Below, piece after piece: positions 8,977-16,948 of a stretch of 64,000 nucleotides of DNA. Numbering within the stretch: the stretch's first letter is position 1; each line of letters begins with the position of its first letter. Under the pieces are notes generated by a model that was not told the origin of the DNA, did no database searches, and saw only the letters and a list, made by a program, of their open reading frames with translations. A program made the translations under genes and the position numbers. This DNA is from Cryptosporangium arvum DSM 44712 (lineage in GTDB: Bacteria > Actinomycetota > Actinomycetes > Mycobacteriales > Cryptosporangiaceae): the NCBI RefSeq assembly GCF_000585375.1, contig NZ_KK073874.1:8653913-8717912 (forward strand), written 5' to 3'.

Positions 8977-9444
8977 ATGTCCAAGTTATCCCCAGCGGCG
9001 GTCGATCCGCGTGGGCCGCGCTTCGCCGCCTGGATCACCTCGGTCGTCCTCGCGATCGTGGTGCTCACCGGCAGCGGTTGGCTCCTCGCCGCCCAGGCGG
9101 TGGTGTTCGCGCTCGGTGCGTTCGTCGGGCTGGGCGCCGCTCCGTACGCGGCGCTCTACCGGGCGCTGATCGCACCGCGGCTCGCGCCGCCTACCGAGCG
9201 CGAGGACGCCACCCCGGTACGGTTCGCCCAGGGCGTCGGTTTTGTGTTCGCGCTGGTCGGCACCGTCGGCTACCTCGCCGGGGCGCCACTCGTCGGCATC
9301 GTCGCCACCTCGGCGGCGCTGATCGCGGCGTTCCTCAACGCCGCGTTCGGACTCTGCCTCGGCTGCCTCGCGTACCTCCGCGGCCGGCTGCTGCTGTCCC
9401 GCTTCTCCCGCACGAAAACCCCACACAAAGGAGTGCCTGCATGA
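8977..9444 (+). CDS. DUF4395 membrane protein
   Basis: The 155-residue protein has about four membrane segments and the family's C-terminal GLCLGCLAYLRGR, in which two cysteines (CLGC) face the membrane boundary. DUF4395 proteins are regularly found before cysA-type sulfurtransferases or thioredoxins in actinobacteria; their reaction is not established. A CAGGAG ribosome site precedes ATG 8977, and the TGA overlaps the cysA start (ATGA), showing translational coupling. Confidence 0.85.
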   Translation: MSKLSPAAVDPRGPRFAAWITSVVLAIVVLTGSGWLLAAQAVVFALGAFVGLGAAPYAALYRALIAPRLAPPTEREDATPVRFAQGVGFVFALVGTVGYLAGAPLVGIVATSAALIAAFLNAAFGLCLGCLAYLRGRLLLSRFSRTKTPHKGVPA

Positions 9445-10274
9445 GCCGCGAGTCCGCGCTCGTCTCGACCGATTGGGCCGAGAAGAACCTCAACGCCGAG
9501 AACACCGTGTTCGTGGAGGTCGACGAAGACACCACGGCCTACGACAACGGGCACATCCCCGGCGCGATCAAGCTCGACTGGAAGACCGACCTCCAGGACC
9601 CGGTGCGTCGCGACTTCGTCAACAAGGAGCAGTTCGAGGCTCTGCTGTCGAGCCGAGGCATCGGCAACGACGACACCGTCGTGCTCTACGGCGGCAACAA
9701 CAACTGGTTCGCCGCGTACGCGTACTGGTACTTCAAGCTCTACGGCCACGAGGCCGTGAAGCTGATCGACGGTGGCCGCAAGAAGTGGGAGCTCGACGGT
9801 CGCGAGCTGGCCAAGGACGTCCCGCAGCGCGCCGCGACGAGCTACACCGCCAAGGAGCAGGACACCTCGATCCGCGCCTTCCGGGACGAGACCGTCGCCG
9901 CGATCGGCGTCCAGAACCTGGTCGACGTCCGGTCGCCCGACGAGTTCTCCGGCAAGCTGCTCGCCCCGGCGCACCTGCCGCAGGAGCAGTCGCAGCGGGG
10001 CGGTCACATTCCGACCGCGGTGAACGTGCCCTGGAGCAAGGCCGCAAACGAGGACGGAACGTTCAAGTCGGACGACGACCTCCGTAAGATCTACGGCGAG
10101 GCCGGCCTCGACGACAGCAAGGACACGATCGCGTACTGCCGCATCGGCGAGCGGTCGAGCCACACCTGGTTCGTGCTGCGTGAGCTGCTCGGCCACCAGA
10201 ACGTCAAGAACTACGACGGTTCGTGGACCGAGTACGGTTCGCTGATCGGCGTTCCGATCGAAAAGGACGTCTGA
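9441..10274 (+). CDS. cysA: Thiosulfate sulfurtransferase (rhodanese)
   Basis: The 277-residue protein consists of two rhodanese domains. It follows mycobacterial CysA2 almost throughout, for example VEVDEDTTAYDNGHIPGAIK, LYGGNNNWFAAYAYWYFKLY and LAPAHLPQEQSQ. The active-site cysteine is Cys233 in AYCRIGERSSHTW. It transfers sulfane sulfur from thiosulfate (or another donor) to an acceptor thiol in the cytosol. The start ATG overlaps the DUF4395 stop, and sseC follows after 2 nt. The operon is probably induced at low cysteine through the leader peptide. Confidence 0.95.
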   Translation: MSRESALVSTDWAEKNLNAENTVFVEVDEDTTAYDNGHIPGAIKLDWKTDLQDPVRRDFVNKEQFEALLSSRGIGNDDTVVLYGGNNNWFAAYAYWYFKLYGHEAVKLIDGGRKKWELDGRELAKDVPQRAATSYTAKEQDTSIRAFRDETVAAIGVQNLVDVRSPDEFSGKLLAPAHLPQEQSQRGGHIPTAVNVPWSKAANEDGTFKSDDDLRKIYGEAGLDDSKDTIAYCRIGERSSHTWFVLRELLGHQNVKNYDGSWTEYGSLIGVPIEKDV

Positions 10275-10276
10275 GC

Positions 10277-10579
10277 ATGTGCGGAGCTCCTGAGCAGACC
10301 GAAGACCTGAGCACCGAAGGCATCGACACCGCCAAGGAAACCGTGATCCAGGGTGTCGTCACCGCGAGTGACGGCTCGCCGGTTCCCAGCGCGTTCGTGC
10401 GGCTGCTCGACTCGACCGGCGAGTTCACCGCCGAGGTGGTGTCGTCGGCGACCGGCGCGTTCCGGTTCTTCGCGGCGCCCGGCGACTGGACGGTCCGGGC
10501 CCTGCACTCCAGCGGCAACGGCCAGACCGACGTGGCGGCCGACAAGGGCGTCAACCAGGCCAGCCTGGTTCTCGCCTGA
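10277..10579 (+). CDS. sseC: SseC/DUF1416 family protein
   Basis: The 100-residue product is all-beta and resembles a single carboxypeptidase-regulatory-like (transthyretin) fold, with a central stretch VIQGVVTASDGSPVPSAFVR. A CG-containing N-terminus (MCGAPEQ) is typical of the family. In mycobacteria sseC follows cysA2 in the same way; its biochemical role is not settled, although it is linked to sulfur metabolism. The start is 2 nt after the cysA stop and a terminator follows. Confidence 0.9.
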   Translation: MCGAPEQTEDLSTEGIDTAKETVIQGVVTASDGSPVPSAFVRLLDSTGEFTAEVVSSATGAFRFFAAPGDWTVRALHSSGNGQTDVAADKGVNQASLVLA

Positions 10580-10597
10580 GCGGTTCAGCATTTTGTC

Positions 10598-10632
10598 GAG
10601 AGCCTGTCCGGCATACCGCCGGGCAGGCTCTC
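10598..10632 (+). terminator. Terminator of the cysA-sseC operon
   Basis: A 15-bp inverted repeat (GAGAGCCTGTCCGGC / GCCGGGCAGGCTCTC, one G-T pair) with a 5-nt loop lies 18 nt after sseC. It lacks a long U-tract, as usual in this GC range. Confidence 0.75.
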
Positions 10633-10666
10633 GTCATGAGCGCGGTTCCGCTTCTACCCTGGTCGT

Positions 10667-11827
10667 ATGGGCACCCCGGACGAAATTCCGGGCGACGGTG
10701 AACGTCACCTGAGCCGTGCGCCTGCCTACTGGGACGACGGCGACGGCGCCGTCCCAGGTTTTGAGGTGTCCAGCACGAGCGTGTGGGAGACGTCGGCGCG
10801 CCGGGGGTTACCCGAGCCGCACGCCCCGGAGGGCCCTCCGCTCCCGGAGACCGACGGGCCCGGCGGCTCGGAGCCGTCGGCCGACGCCGAACCACCGCCC
10901 GCCGACGAGCCGGCCCGGCGGACGGACGCGCTCGCACGGGCCGAGCTCTGGGCGCGTGCCCGGCGGACCCCGCTGGTGTGGATCGCGGCCTTCGTCGTCG
11001 GCACGCTGCTGGGGGGCGCGGCCGTGCACGGCTGGGAGACCCAGGCCGCCGACGCGGCCCGCCGCGACACCGTGCAGCTGACCGCGCGGGTGGCCGAGGA
11101 CGCGGCCAGCAGCGCGAGCTGGACCGGTGCGCGCCAGCCGTGGACGTTACGGATCGTCCTGACGAACAGCGGCCCCAACGAGGTCCGCCTCCGCGACGCG
11201 CGGCTGCCCGACCGCCGGTACACGTCGAAGCTCCGGCAGGTCAGCCGCGGCGTCCGGATCCCGGCCGGTCAGGAGACCTGGATCTCGATGGACGTCACGC
11301 ACTCGTGTCTGCGCGGCGGCCCGGCGTCCGCGCCGCGCGACGTCGCGCTGACCGTGGCACCGGCCGGGCGACCGGAACGCGAGGTGCGGGCCCGGCTCGC
11401 CGACGACAACACGCTCTTCGTCGACACCGCCCGGCAGAAGTGCCAGACCGTCGCGAGCGACATCTGGATCACCTCGGAGTTGACCGGCGATCCGGCCGAT
11501 CTGGACACCGTGCTCGTGACACCGATCCGGATCCGCCAGCACGACCGGCGCGCCGTGGCGATCCGGGAGATACGCACCCCGACCCCGGGCCTGTCGATGG
11601 TCGCGTCGACCCGGCCGGTCGGTTTCGTCGAGGACGTCACGCCGGTGACCGCGTTGCGATGGTCCATCGCGGACTGTGAACGCGCCCGCGTCGTCGTCTA
11701 CGCGGAGGTGGGCATCTCAGGTGTGGTGCAGCTCGCCGACGGTGATCCGTCGATCCGGACGGCGATCGTGCTCGACGCCAACGCGGTGCTGGCGATCGTC
11801 CGCTTCATCACCCGCTCGTGCGGGTGA
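10667..11827 (+). CDS. Single-pass membrane protein, unknown function
   Basis: The 386-residue protein has an acidic Pro-rich cytoplasmic N-terminus (about 1-100), one membrane segment (PLVWIAAFVVGTLLGGAAV, about 104-122) and a larger extracytoplasmic C-terminal part rich in beta strands (RIVLTNSGPNEVRLRDARLP). The outer part contains three spaced cysteines before a final Cys near the C-terminus, possibly disulfide-bonded. No catalytic motif is recognised. The stop is 1 nt from the convergent DsrE-like gene. Confidence 0.7.
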   Translation: MGTPDEIPGDGERHLSRAPAYWDDGDGAVPGFEVSSTSVWETSARRGLPEPHAPEGPPLPETDGPGGSEPSADAEPPPADEPARRTDALARAELWARARRTPLVWIAAFVVGTLLGGAAVHGWETQAADAARRDTVQLTARVAEDAASSASWTGARQPWTLRIVLTNSGPNEVRLRDARLPDRRYTSKLRQVSRGVRIPAGQETWISMDVTHSCLRGGPASAPRDVALTVAPAGRPEREVRARLADDNTLFVDTARQKCQTVASDIWITSELTGDPADLDTVLVTPIRIRQHDRRAVAIREIRTPTPGLSMVASTRPVGFVEDVTPVTALRWSIADCERARVVVYAEVGISGVVQLADGDPSIRTAIVLDANAVLAIVRFITRSCG

Positions 11828-11828
11828 C

Positions 11829-12191
11829 TCAGTAGACGAGCGCCTGGGCGTTGTCGAGCAGGATCTCCTCCACGAACACCGCCGCGCCGGCGATGCGCAC
11901 ACCGGGCAGCACGTCGTTCTCGGTGATCTCGCGCCGGGCGGCGCACTGCGTGCACAGCGTCACCCGCCCCGCGGACAGGAGAGAGATCAGGAGGTCCGAG
12001 AGCGGAGCCGAGTGCGGGAGGTCGAACTCGGCGGCCCGGCCGGGCAGCGCGAACCAGGAGGATTCACCGGTGAGCCAGAGCGAGACGTCGACTCCGGACG
12101 CCAGGGCCGTGGCGGCGACCGTGAACGCCTGCGCACAGCGTTCGGGAGCATCCGCTCCTGCTGTCACCTTGACGACCAGTGAGCGGCTCAT
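11829..12191 (-). CDS. DsrE/DsrF-like family protein
   Basis: The 120-residue protein fits the DsrE-like fold: LVVKVTAGADAPERCAQAF at the start, DVSLWLTGESSWFALPG in the middle, and a conserved cysteine pair in VTLCTQCAARREI. Proteins of this fold carry or sense persulfide sulfur, which suits the nearby sulfurtransferase operon, but a direct link is inference. Start ATG 12191 has no strong ribosome site. It is divergent from the small membrane peptide gene at 12291. Confidence 0.75.
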   Translation of the reverse strand: MSRSLVVKVTAGADAPERCAQAFTVAATALASGVDVSLWLTGESSWFALPGRAAEFDLPHSAPLSDLLISLLSAGRVTLCTQCAARREITENDVLPGVRIAGAAVFVEEILLDNAQALVY

Positions 12192-12290
12192 GAGCAGACC
12201 TTAGGGGTAGCGCGGCCCCGCCGCTGTACCCGCCGCGCTGTGTCCAGGGCCACCTGCGTGGATGGCGGGTCGGCGCCATAGACTCGGGGG

Positions 12291-12392
12291 GTGCTCGAGA
12301 CCTTCTTCCTAGTGCTGCTGGTGGCGGCCTTCCTCGTCATCGGCTGGTTCGGCTTCTACGTCGTGTACAAGCTCTACCAGGGGCAGCGCTGA
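12291..12392 (+). CDS. Small single-pass membrane protein (33 aa)
   Basis: A GTG-started 33-codon frame encodes a single hydrophobic helix (VLLVAAFLVIGWFGFYVVYK) with a short polar tail, LYQGQR. A TAGACT -10-like box ends 6 nt before the GTG, suggesting leaderless expression. Its TGA is 2 nt before the nitrobindin start, so the two are probably one transcription unit. The function is unknown; the fixed coupling hints at a membrane tether or chaperone. Confidence 0.6.
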   Translation: MLETFFLVLLVAAFLVIGWFGFYVVYKLYQGQR

Positions 12393-12394
12393 CC

Positions 12395-12931
12395 GTGACC
12401 GATCCCGCCGGATACCCGTACGAGGAGACCCACGACCTCCGCACCGGGCCGAACCTGCACGAGTCGCTGCTCGGTCTGCTGCCGTTCGTCGGTGTGTGGC
12501 GCGGCACCGGCAAGGGTGGTTACCCCGACATCGAGGACTTCGACTACGCCCAGGAAGTGCGGTTCAGCCACGACGGCCGCCCGTTCCTCGCGTACGAATC
12601 GCGGGCCTGGATCATCGACGCCGAAGGGCGCCCGGTCCGCCCGGCGGCCCGCGAGGTCGGGTGGTGGCGTCCGCAGGGTGAGGACGCGGTGGAGGTGCTG
12701 CTCACGCACCCGACCGGTTTCGTCGAGGTGTACGTCGGTGAGATCGACGGGCTGAAGGTGGAGCTGAGCACCGACGCGATCGTGCGCACCGCGAGCGCGA
12801 AAGAAGTCTCGGCGAACCATCGCCTCTACGGAATCGTCGAGGGCGATCTGCTGTACGCGCACGACATGGCCGCCATGGGCAACGATCTCACGCCGCACAT
12901 GAGCGCTCGCCTCAAGCGCATCGCCGGCTGA
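12395..12931 (+). CDS. Nitrobindin-like heme protein (FABP-like, DUF1794)
   Basis: The 178-residue beta-barrel protein has the family signature GVWRGTGKG (residues 33-41) and the second motif EVGWWRPQ. The C-terminus HMSARLKRIAG carries the histidine expected as proximal heme ligand. It is the counterpart of Rv0813c, and nitrobindins bind ferric heme and isomerise peroxynitrite to nitrate. The start GTG is 2 nt after the 33-aa membrane peptide. Confidence 0.88.
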   Translation: MTDPAGYPYEETHDLRTGPNLHESLLGLLPFVGVWRGTGKGGYPDIEDFDYAQEVRFSHDGRPFLAYESRAWIIDAEGRPVRPAAREVGWWRPQGEDAVEVLLTHPTGFVEVYVGEIDGLKVELSTDAIVRTASAKEVSANHRLYGIVEGDLLYAHDMAAMGNDLTPHMSARLKRIAG

Positions 12932-12954
12932 GCGCGTCTCTGATCGGGGGCATT

Positions 12955-13140
12955 AAAAAGCCCCTCAGGCTTTGTTCCGCGATTCGTATCGCGGAGCCGG
13001 TCGGACGAGTCCGGCAGCCTGAGGGGTCGGTGGTTACCTTGGTTTGCCTCACCGCCGTCTACGTGCACAAAGGCAGCGGTTCGGACCGTAGTCCAACGGG
13101 CGGCTAGGAAGTAGCCACCTCACGAGTCCGATAAGTATTC
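12955..13140 (-). ncRNA. Candidate structured RNA with terminator-like 3' end
   Basis: On the minus strand this interval folds into successive stems. They are GGTGGCTA/TAGCCGCC (13099-13119), TTGGAC/GTCCGAA (13080-13096), and a three-way junction. The junction's outer stem is AGCCTGAGGGG type (12960-12971 with 13016-13026); its inner hairpins are TCCGCGAT/ATCGCGGA (12976-12995) and GCCGG/CCGGC (12996-13015). The minus transcript then runs into U5. A GGGGAGG sequence and a 12-codon TTG frame (LNTYRTREVATS) sit at the 5' side, so a leader-type peptide is another possibility. It lies 3' of the ADC-lyase-like gene. No known RNA family is recognised. Confidence 0.45.
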
Positions 13141-13207
13141 AACTTTGGACCACCTCCCCTCTCGTGTACCTCGAATCTACGTCGGGCTCCGGGAGTCGGC
13201 AACGCAA

Positions 13208-14056
13208 TTAAAGCGGGAATCCGAGAATGCGTTGTACGCCCTCGGTGAACCCCCGCTCGCCGAGCGGCTTGCCGTCGAGCGTCGTCACCCGGGCCGCACC
13301 CCGGACGCTCGAGCACAGCCACACCTCGTCGGCCGCCGCGAGCTCGTCGACGCGCACCCGGGCGTGTTCGGCCCGCAGCCCCAGCTCGCCGGCCCGTTCG
13401 AGCAGGAAGCTCGCGGTGGTCCCGGCCAGGATCCCGGTGTCGACCGGAACCGTGCGCAGCGCGCCGTCGGCGGCCCACACGACGGTGGCGGTCGGCGCCT
13501 CCAGCACCTCACCCTCGGTCGAGACCAGGATCGCGTCGTCGGCACCGACCGACGCCGCGTGCCGCAGCGCCGCCATGTTCACCGCGTACGAGAGCGTCTT
13601 GGCGCCGCCCAGCAGCCACGGCGCGGTGTTCCGGGCGTCCGCGGGCACGCCGAGCGAGATCGAGACGACCGAGACCCCTTCGCGGCGGCCGCGCAGCTGC
13701 GCCGGCGAGACGTCGAACATCGTCGCGAACACCGTGGGCGGCTCGGCCTGGCCGGTGTCGGGCCCGCGGGTGCAGACGATCTTCACCGCCACTTCGGCGT
13801 CCTCGACCGCGTCCACCAGCACGTCGTCGATCAACGCGGCGAGTTCTCCGGCCGGCGGGAGCGCGATCCCGAGCGTCCGGGCCGAGCCCGCCATGCGGGC
13901 CAGGTGCTCGTCGAGCTGCCAGGGCTTGCCGTACCGGACGTGGACGGTCTCGAAGATGCCGTCGCCGCGGGTGAGCCCCGCGTCGTCGGCGCGGGCGATG
14001 GGCGTTTCGACCGGCACGGGACCCCGGCCGAGGAGCGCGAGCGCACGGGTAGTCAT
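13208..14056 (-). CDS. Class IV PLP enzyme (ADC lyase / aminotransferase-like)
   Basis: The 282-residue protein belongs to the fold-type IV PLP family (aminodeoxychorismate lyase, branched-chain and D-amino-acid transaminases). The PLP lysine is probably Lys153 in LLGGAKTLSYAVN, and RGDGIFETVHV (30-40) and EVLEAPTATVVW are usual family stretches. It is the positional counterpart of Rv0812. If it is PabC it makes 4-aminobenzoate for folate in the cytosol, but D-amino-acid transaminase activity cannot be excluded from sequence alone. It is divergent from the Fur gene, 30 bp apart. Confidence 0.85.
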   Translation of the reverse strand: MTTRALALLGRGPVPVETPIARADDAGLTRGDGIFETVHVRYGKPWQLDEHLARMAGSARTLGIALPPAGELAALIDDVLVDAVEDAEVAVKIVCTRGPDTGQAEPPTVFATMFDVSPAQLRGRREGVSVVSISLGVPADARNTAPWLLGGAKTLSYAVNMAALRHAASVGADDAILVSTEGEVLEAPTATVVWAADGALRTVPVDTGILAGTTASFLLERAGELGLRAEHARVRVDELAAADEVWLCSSVRGAARVTTLDGKPLGERGFTEGVQRILGFPL

Positions 14057-14086
14057 ACGCCGAACGGTAGTGAATACGATGGAAGC

Positions 14087-14566
14087 ATGCCGCCACCGTC
14101 ACTGACCGATGCGCTGCGGTCCCGCGGGCTACGGATGACCGTGCAGCGGCAACTCGTCATGGAAGCCGTCGAGCGGCTGGGGCACGCCACCCCGGAACAG
14201 GTGCACGCGCAGGTGACGCGGACGGCGGCGGGCATCAACCTGACCACCGTCTACCGCACGCTCGAACTGCTCGAACAGATCGGGCTGGTGCGCCACACCC
14301 ACCTCATCGACGCGGCCACCACTTATCATCTGGCCGCTGACCAGCACTTCCACCTGGTCTGTCGGATGTGCAGGACGGTGTCGGAAGCCCCGATCGGGAT
14401 GCTCGCCGACCTGGCCGGGCGGCTGGCCGACGAGCGCGGCTTCAGCATGGACGTCGGCCACGTCGCGCTGTTCGGTGTCTGCGGCAACTGCAGCGACGGA
14501 AATACCTGCGACCCGGAGACCGCTGCACCTACCGGATCCCCCAATCCGGAGGTGCTGTCGTCATGA
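14087..14566 (+). CDS. Fur-family metalloregulator
   Basis: The 159-residue protein has the Fur winged helix (LRSRGLRMTVQRQLVMEAV...TTVYRTLELLEQIGLV) and a C-terminal metal-binding half. HFHLVCRMC and CGNC supply the paired cysteines expected for structural zinc. The metal specificity (iron, zinc, manganese) cannot be fixed. ATG 14087 follows weak leader sequence; the TGA overlaps the ygfZ ATG (ATGA). The short divergent promoter region could place the ADC-lyase-like gene under the same control. Confidence 0.9.
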   Translation: MPPPSLTDALRSRGLRMTVQRQLVMEAVERLGHATPEQVHAQVTRTAAGINLTTVYRTLELLEQIGLVRHTHLIDAATTYHLAADQHFHLVCRMCRTVSEAPIGMLADLAGRLADERGFSMDVGHVALFGVCGNCSDGNTCDPETAAPTGSPNPEVLSS

Positions 14567-15606
14567 GCCGTGTTCTCGCCGAAGGTGTCGACGCCGGAGT
14601 CGCCGCGCACTACGGTGACCCGTTCCGTGAACAGCGGCACCTGGCCGAGGACGTCGGTGTGGTCGACCGGAGCAACCGCGGCGTCATCGCGGTACCGGGC
14701 GCCGACCGGTTGACCTGGCTGCACAGCCTCACGTCGCAGCACCTGGAGTCGCTCCCGGCCTGGCACGGCACCGAAGCGCTCGTGCTCTCCCCGCACGGCC
14801 ACGTCGAGCACCACTTCCTGGTGGGCGACGACGGCGCCACGACCTGGCTGGACGTCGAGCCCGGCACTTCTGCGGCCCTGCTCGGCTACCTGCAGAAGAT
14901 GGTCTTCTTCATGCGGGTCGAGCCGGCCGACGTCACCGCCGACTGGGCGGTGCTCTCGGTGATCGGCCCGCGCACGGCGGAGGCGCTCGCCCGGCTCGAC
15001 GTCACGCTGCCGGCCGAGCCCTACCGGCTGGCGCCACTGCCCGGTGGCGGGTTCGTGCGCCGCATGCCGGGGCTCGGTGCCGATCTGCTCGTTCCCCGGG
15101 ATCAGAAGGACACCGTGATCGAGCGCCTGGACGCGCCGCTCGCGGGCATCTGGGCCTACGAGGCGCTGCGGGTCGCCGATCGGCGTCCGCGGCTGGCGTT
15201 CGAGACCGACCACCGCACGATCGTGCAGGAACCCGAGTGGATCCCGACCGCGGTGCACCTGGAGAAGGGCTGCTACCGCGGCCAGGAGACGGTCGCGCGG
15301 GTGCACAACCTCGGCCGGCCGCCGCGCCGGATGGTGCTGCTGCACCTCGACGGCGTCAGCGAGGAGCTCCCGGTCCAGGGCACGGCGATCACGCTCGGAC
15401 GCGACGGGCGCCCGGTCGGGTTCGTCGGCACCGCGGTGCGCCACTTCGAGCTCGGCAACATCGCGCTCGGCCTGGTCAAGCGGAACACTCCCGACGACGC
15501 CGATCTGTGGATCGGCGAGACCAGGGTCGCGGTCGACGCTCACGCGGATACGGACTCCGATTACGGAACTTCGCAGGTCGCCGCACGGGCCGTCCCGAAA
15601 ACGTGA
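14563..15606 (+). CDS. ygfZ: YgfZ/GcvT-family folate-binding protein
   Basis: The 347-residue protein has the family signature KGCYRGQE (near residue 235) with its conserved cysteine, and the GcvT-like fold from RHLAEDVGVVDRSNRGVI onward. YgfZ proteins bind tetrahydrofolate and help assemble or repair iron-sulfur clusters in the cytosol. A GGAGGTG ribosome site precedes ATG 14563, which overlaps the Fur stop. Neighbouring folate-type (ADC-lyase-like) and metal-type (Fur) genes fit that role. Confidence 0.9.
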   Translation: MSRVLAEGVDAGVAAHYGDPFREQRHLAEDVGVVDRSNRGVIAVPGADRLTWLHSLTSQHLESLPAWHGTEALVLSPHGHVEHHFLVGDDGATTWLDVEPGTSAALLGYLQKMVFFMRVEPADVTADWAVLSVIGPRTAEALARLDVTLPAEPYRLAPLPGGGFVRRMPGLGADLLVPRDQKDTVIERLDAPLAGIWAYEALRVADRRPRLAFETDHRTIVQEPEWIPTAVHLEKGCYRGQETVARVHNLGRPPRRMVLLHLDGVSEELPVQGTAITLGRDGRPVGFVGTAVRHFELGNIALGLVKRNTPDDADLWIGETRVAVDAHADTDSDYGTSQVAARAVPKT

Positions 15607-15623
15607 GAGCCCGTCTCAAATAG

Positions 15624-15649
15624 CGGCCACGCTCCGGGTTTTGTGGCCG
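15624..15649 (+). terminator. Hairpin after ygfZ
   Basis: A 7-bp inverted repeat CGGCCAC/GTGGCCG with a 12-nt loop containing TTTT lies 17 nt past the ygfZ stop. It is modest in strength. Confidence 0.4.
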
Positions 15650-15797
15650 GAATGTGACTGTTTCGTCATCGCATCCATGCCAAATGCTGCTGCAACCCGC
15701 ACTCGGACCGCTCCCGCATGCCAGGATGCTCCAGACGCGGTGGGTGACCCGCCACACCACTGGCCTGCGAATCCGCGCCGTGCGAAGGAGCAGAGGC

Positions 15798-16376
15798 ATG
15801 ACGGATGTCGTACCGGGAGGGAGACGGCGGATCGACCGGGTGCTGGCTCCCGGTTATCTGCACGGTCTGAATGCCCTGCGAACGGCGGAGGTGCGACAAC
15901 GGCGAGACGAGTCGCTCGCTGAACTCGCTGAACTGAACCGGCTGGGCCATCAGCTGGACGAACGAATCGCGATGATCACGGCCGAACAGCGCCACCGCGC
16001 GGCTGTCGTGTTCGACGGCGCGCCGGACGCACGCCCGGTGGACGAGGCGTCCTCCGGCGGGCGGTTGGCGCGGGTGTTCCGGCTGCGTGCCGACTCCGAC
16101 AGCCCCCCGACCCACCGCCGTCGCCGCCGGGTCGAGCGGCTGGTCGCCGACGTGGACCTGGCCGACGTGGCCCGGCGCACGGACGACGAGCTGGCCCGGG
16201 TGCTGCGCACGTTCCGGCACGAACGCAGGCAGGTCACCGACGTGGCCGGGCGGGTACGCGCGGTCGTCGACCGGTGCGGGGGTGAGCTCGGACGCCGGCG
16301 CGTGGCTCCGCGGAACCCGGGCCCGGCCGAGGAGCCCGAAACATCACCGATCGCAGAACGGCGCACCCTTCCCTGA
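15798..16376 (+). CDS. RsiG-like coiled-coil protein, degenerate ligand motif
   Basis: The product of 192 residues begins with a helical part (RIDRVLAPGYLHGLNALRTAEVR onward to about residue 65) whose layout resembles the N-terminus of RsiG anti-sigma proteins. RsiG binds cyclic di-GMP through a helical E-x3-S-x2-R-x3-Q-x3-D pattern. Here that helix reads LNRLGHQLDERIAMI, so the key Ser, Gln and Asp are not in register. The rest is Arg-rich and poorly ordered. It may be an RsiG paralogue that has lost ligand binding. ATG 15798 has an AGGAG site. Confidence 0.45.
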   Translation: MTDVVPGGRRRIDRVLAPGYLHGLNALRTAEVRQRRDESLAELAELNRLGHQLDERIAMITAEQRHRAAVVFDGAPDARPVDEASSGGRLARVFRLRADSDSPPTHRRRRRVERLVADVDLADVARRTDDELARVLRTFRHERRQVTDVAGRVRAVVDRCGGELGRRRVAPRNPGPAEEPETSPIAERRTLP

Positions 16377-16493
16377 CGTCGCTCTCAGGGTCCGACCCTG
16401 ACCGTTCCCTGAAGTGCTAGCTGAGCGCTTGCAGGTGTTAGCGCGGGCGACCTACCGTGGAGTTCAACGACATCCACAGCGAAGGGACGAGAG

Positions 16494-16898
16494 ATGTCTA
16501 CTCCCACCCCGCCCGTCGACAACGAGCAGCCCGCCGCGATCGGGCCGGGCCAGGGCAGTGGCACTGACTCGAAGCAGTGGCCAGAGCCGCTGTACGCCCT
16601 CGCCGGCGTCGGTGACCTGGTCGCCGAGCAGATCCGCAAGCTCGCCGCCAACGCTCCGGAGATCTCGGAGCGCTTCCAGCGCAACGCCGCCACCCTCCCG
16701 GAGGACCTGCGCAGCCTCCCGCGCGAACTCCGCACCCTGGCCGCCGACCTGCCGTCGTACGCGGCCGGTCTGCAGACCAAGGCGCGCGAGGTGAACGGCG
16801 AGTCGGTCAAGCGCAACGTCGAGACCGCGCAGACCCGTGCTCAGGACGCCTACCGCACGCTCGTCGAGCGCGGCGAGCAGGCCGTCAAGCCGCAGTAA
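16494..16898 (+). CDS. HbhA-like (heparin-binding-hemagglutinin-like) protein without Lys tail
   Basis: The 134-residue helical protein matches the core of HbhA in order: PLYALAGVGDLVAEQIRKLA, then LPEDLRSLPRELRTLAADL, then DAYRTLVERGEQAV. The Lys/Ala/Pro-rich C-terminal tail that binds heparin in mycobacteria is absent; the protein stops at VKPQ. HbhA-like proteins are envelope-associated, linked to lipid bodies or morphology in non-pathogens. ATG 16494 follows GGGACGAGAG. A strong terminator follows. Confidence 0.75.
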   Translation: MSTPTPPVDNEQPAAIGPGQGSGTDSKQWPEPLYALAGVGDLVAEQIRKLAANAPEISERFQRNAATLPEDLRSLPRELRTLAADLPSYAAGLQTKAREVNGESVKRNVETAQTRAQDAYRTLVERGEQAVKPQ

Positions 16899-16901
16899 TC
16901 G

Positions 16902-16934
16902 TTCGGCCCCGCTGTCACGGACAGCGGGGCCGAA
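16902..16934 (+). terminator. Terminator after the HbhA-like gene
   Basis: A perfect 14-bp inverted repeat TTCGGCCCCGCTGT/ACAGCGGGGCCGAA with a 5-nt loop begins 4 nt after the stop. It lies 14 nt before the sigma factor start, so it also separates the two units. Confidence 0.85.
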
Positions 16935-16948
16935 TCGTCTACTGGGGC

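Noticed and set aside
13104-13478. 124-codon minus-strand frame ending in the candidate RNA
   Set aside because: Overlaps the ADC-lyase-like gene in another frame and has no domain; only its last 12 codons after a TTG have a ribosome site.
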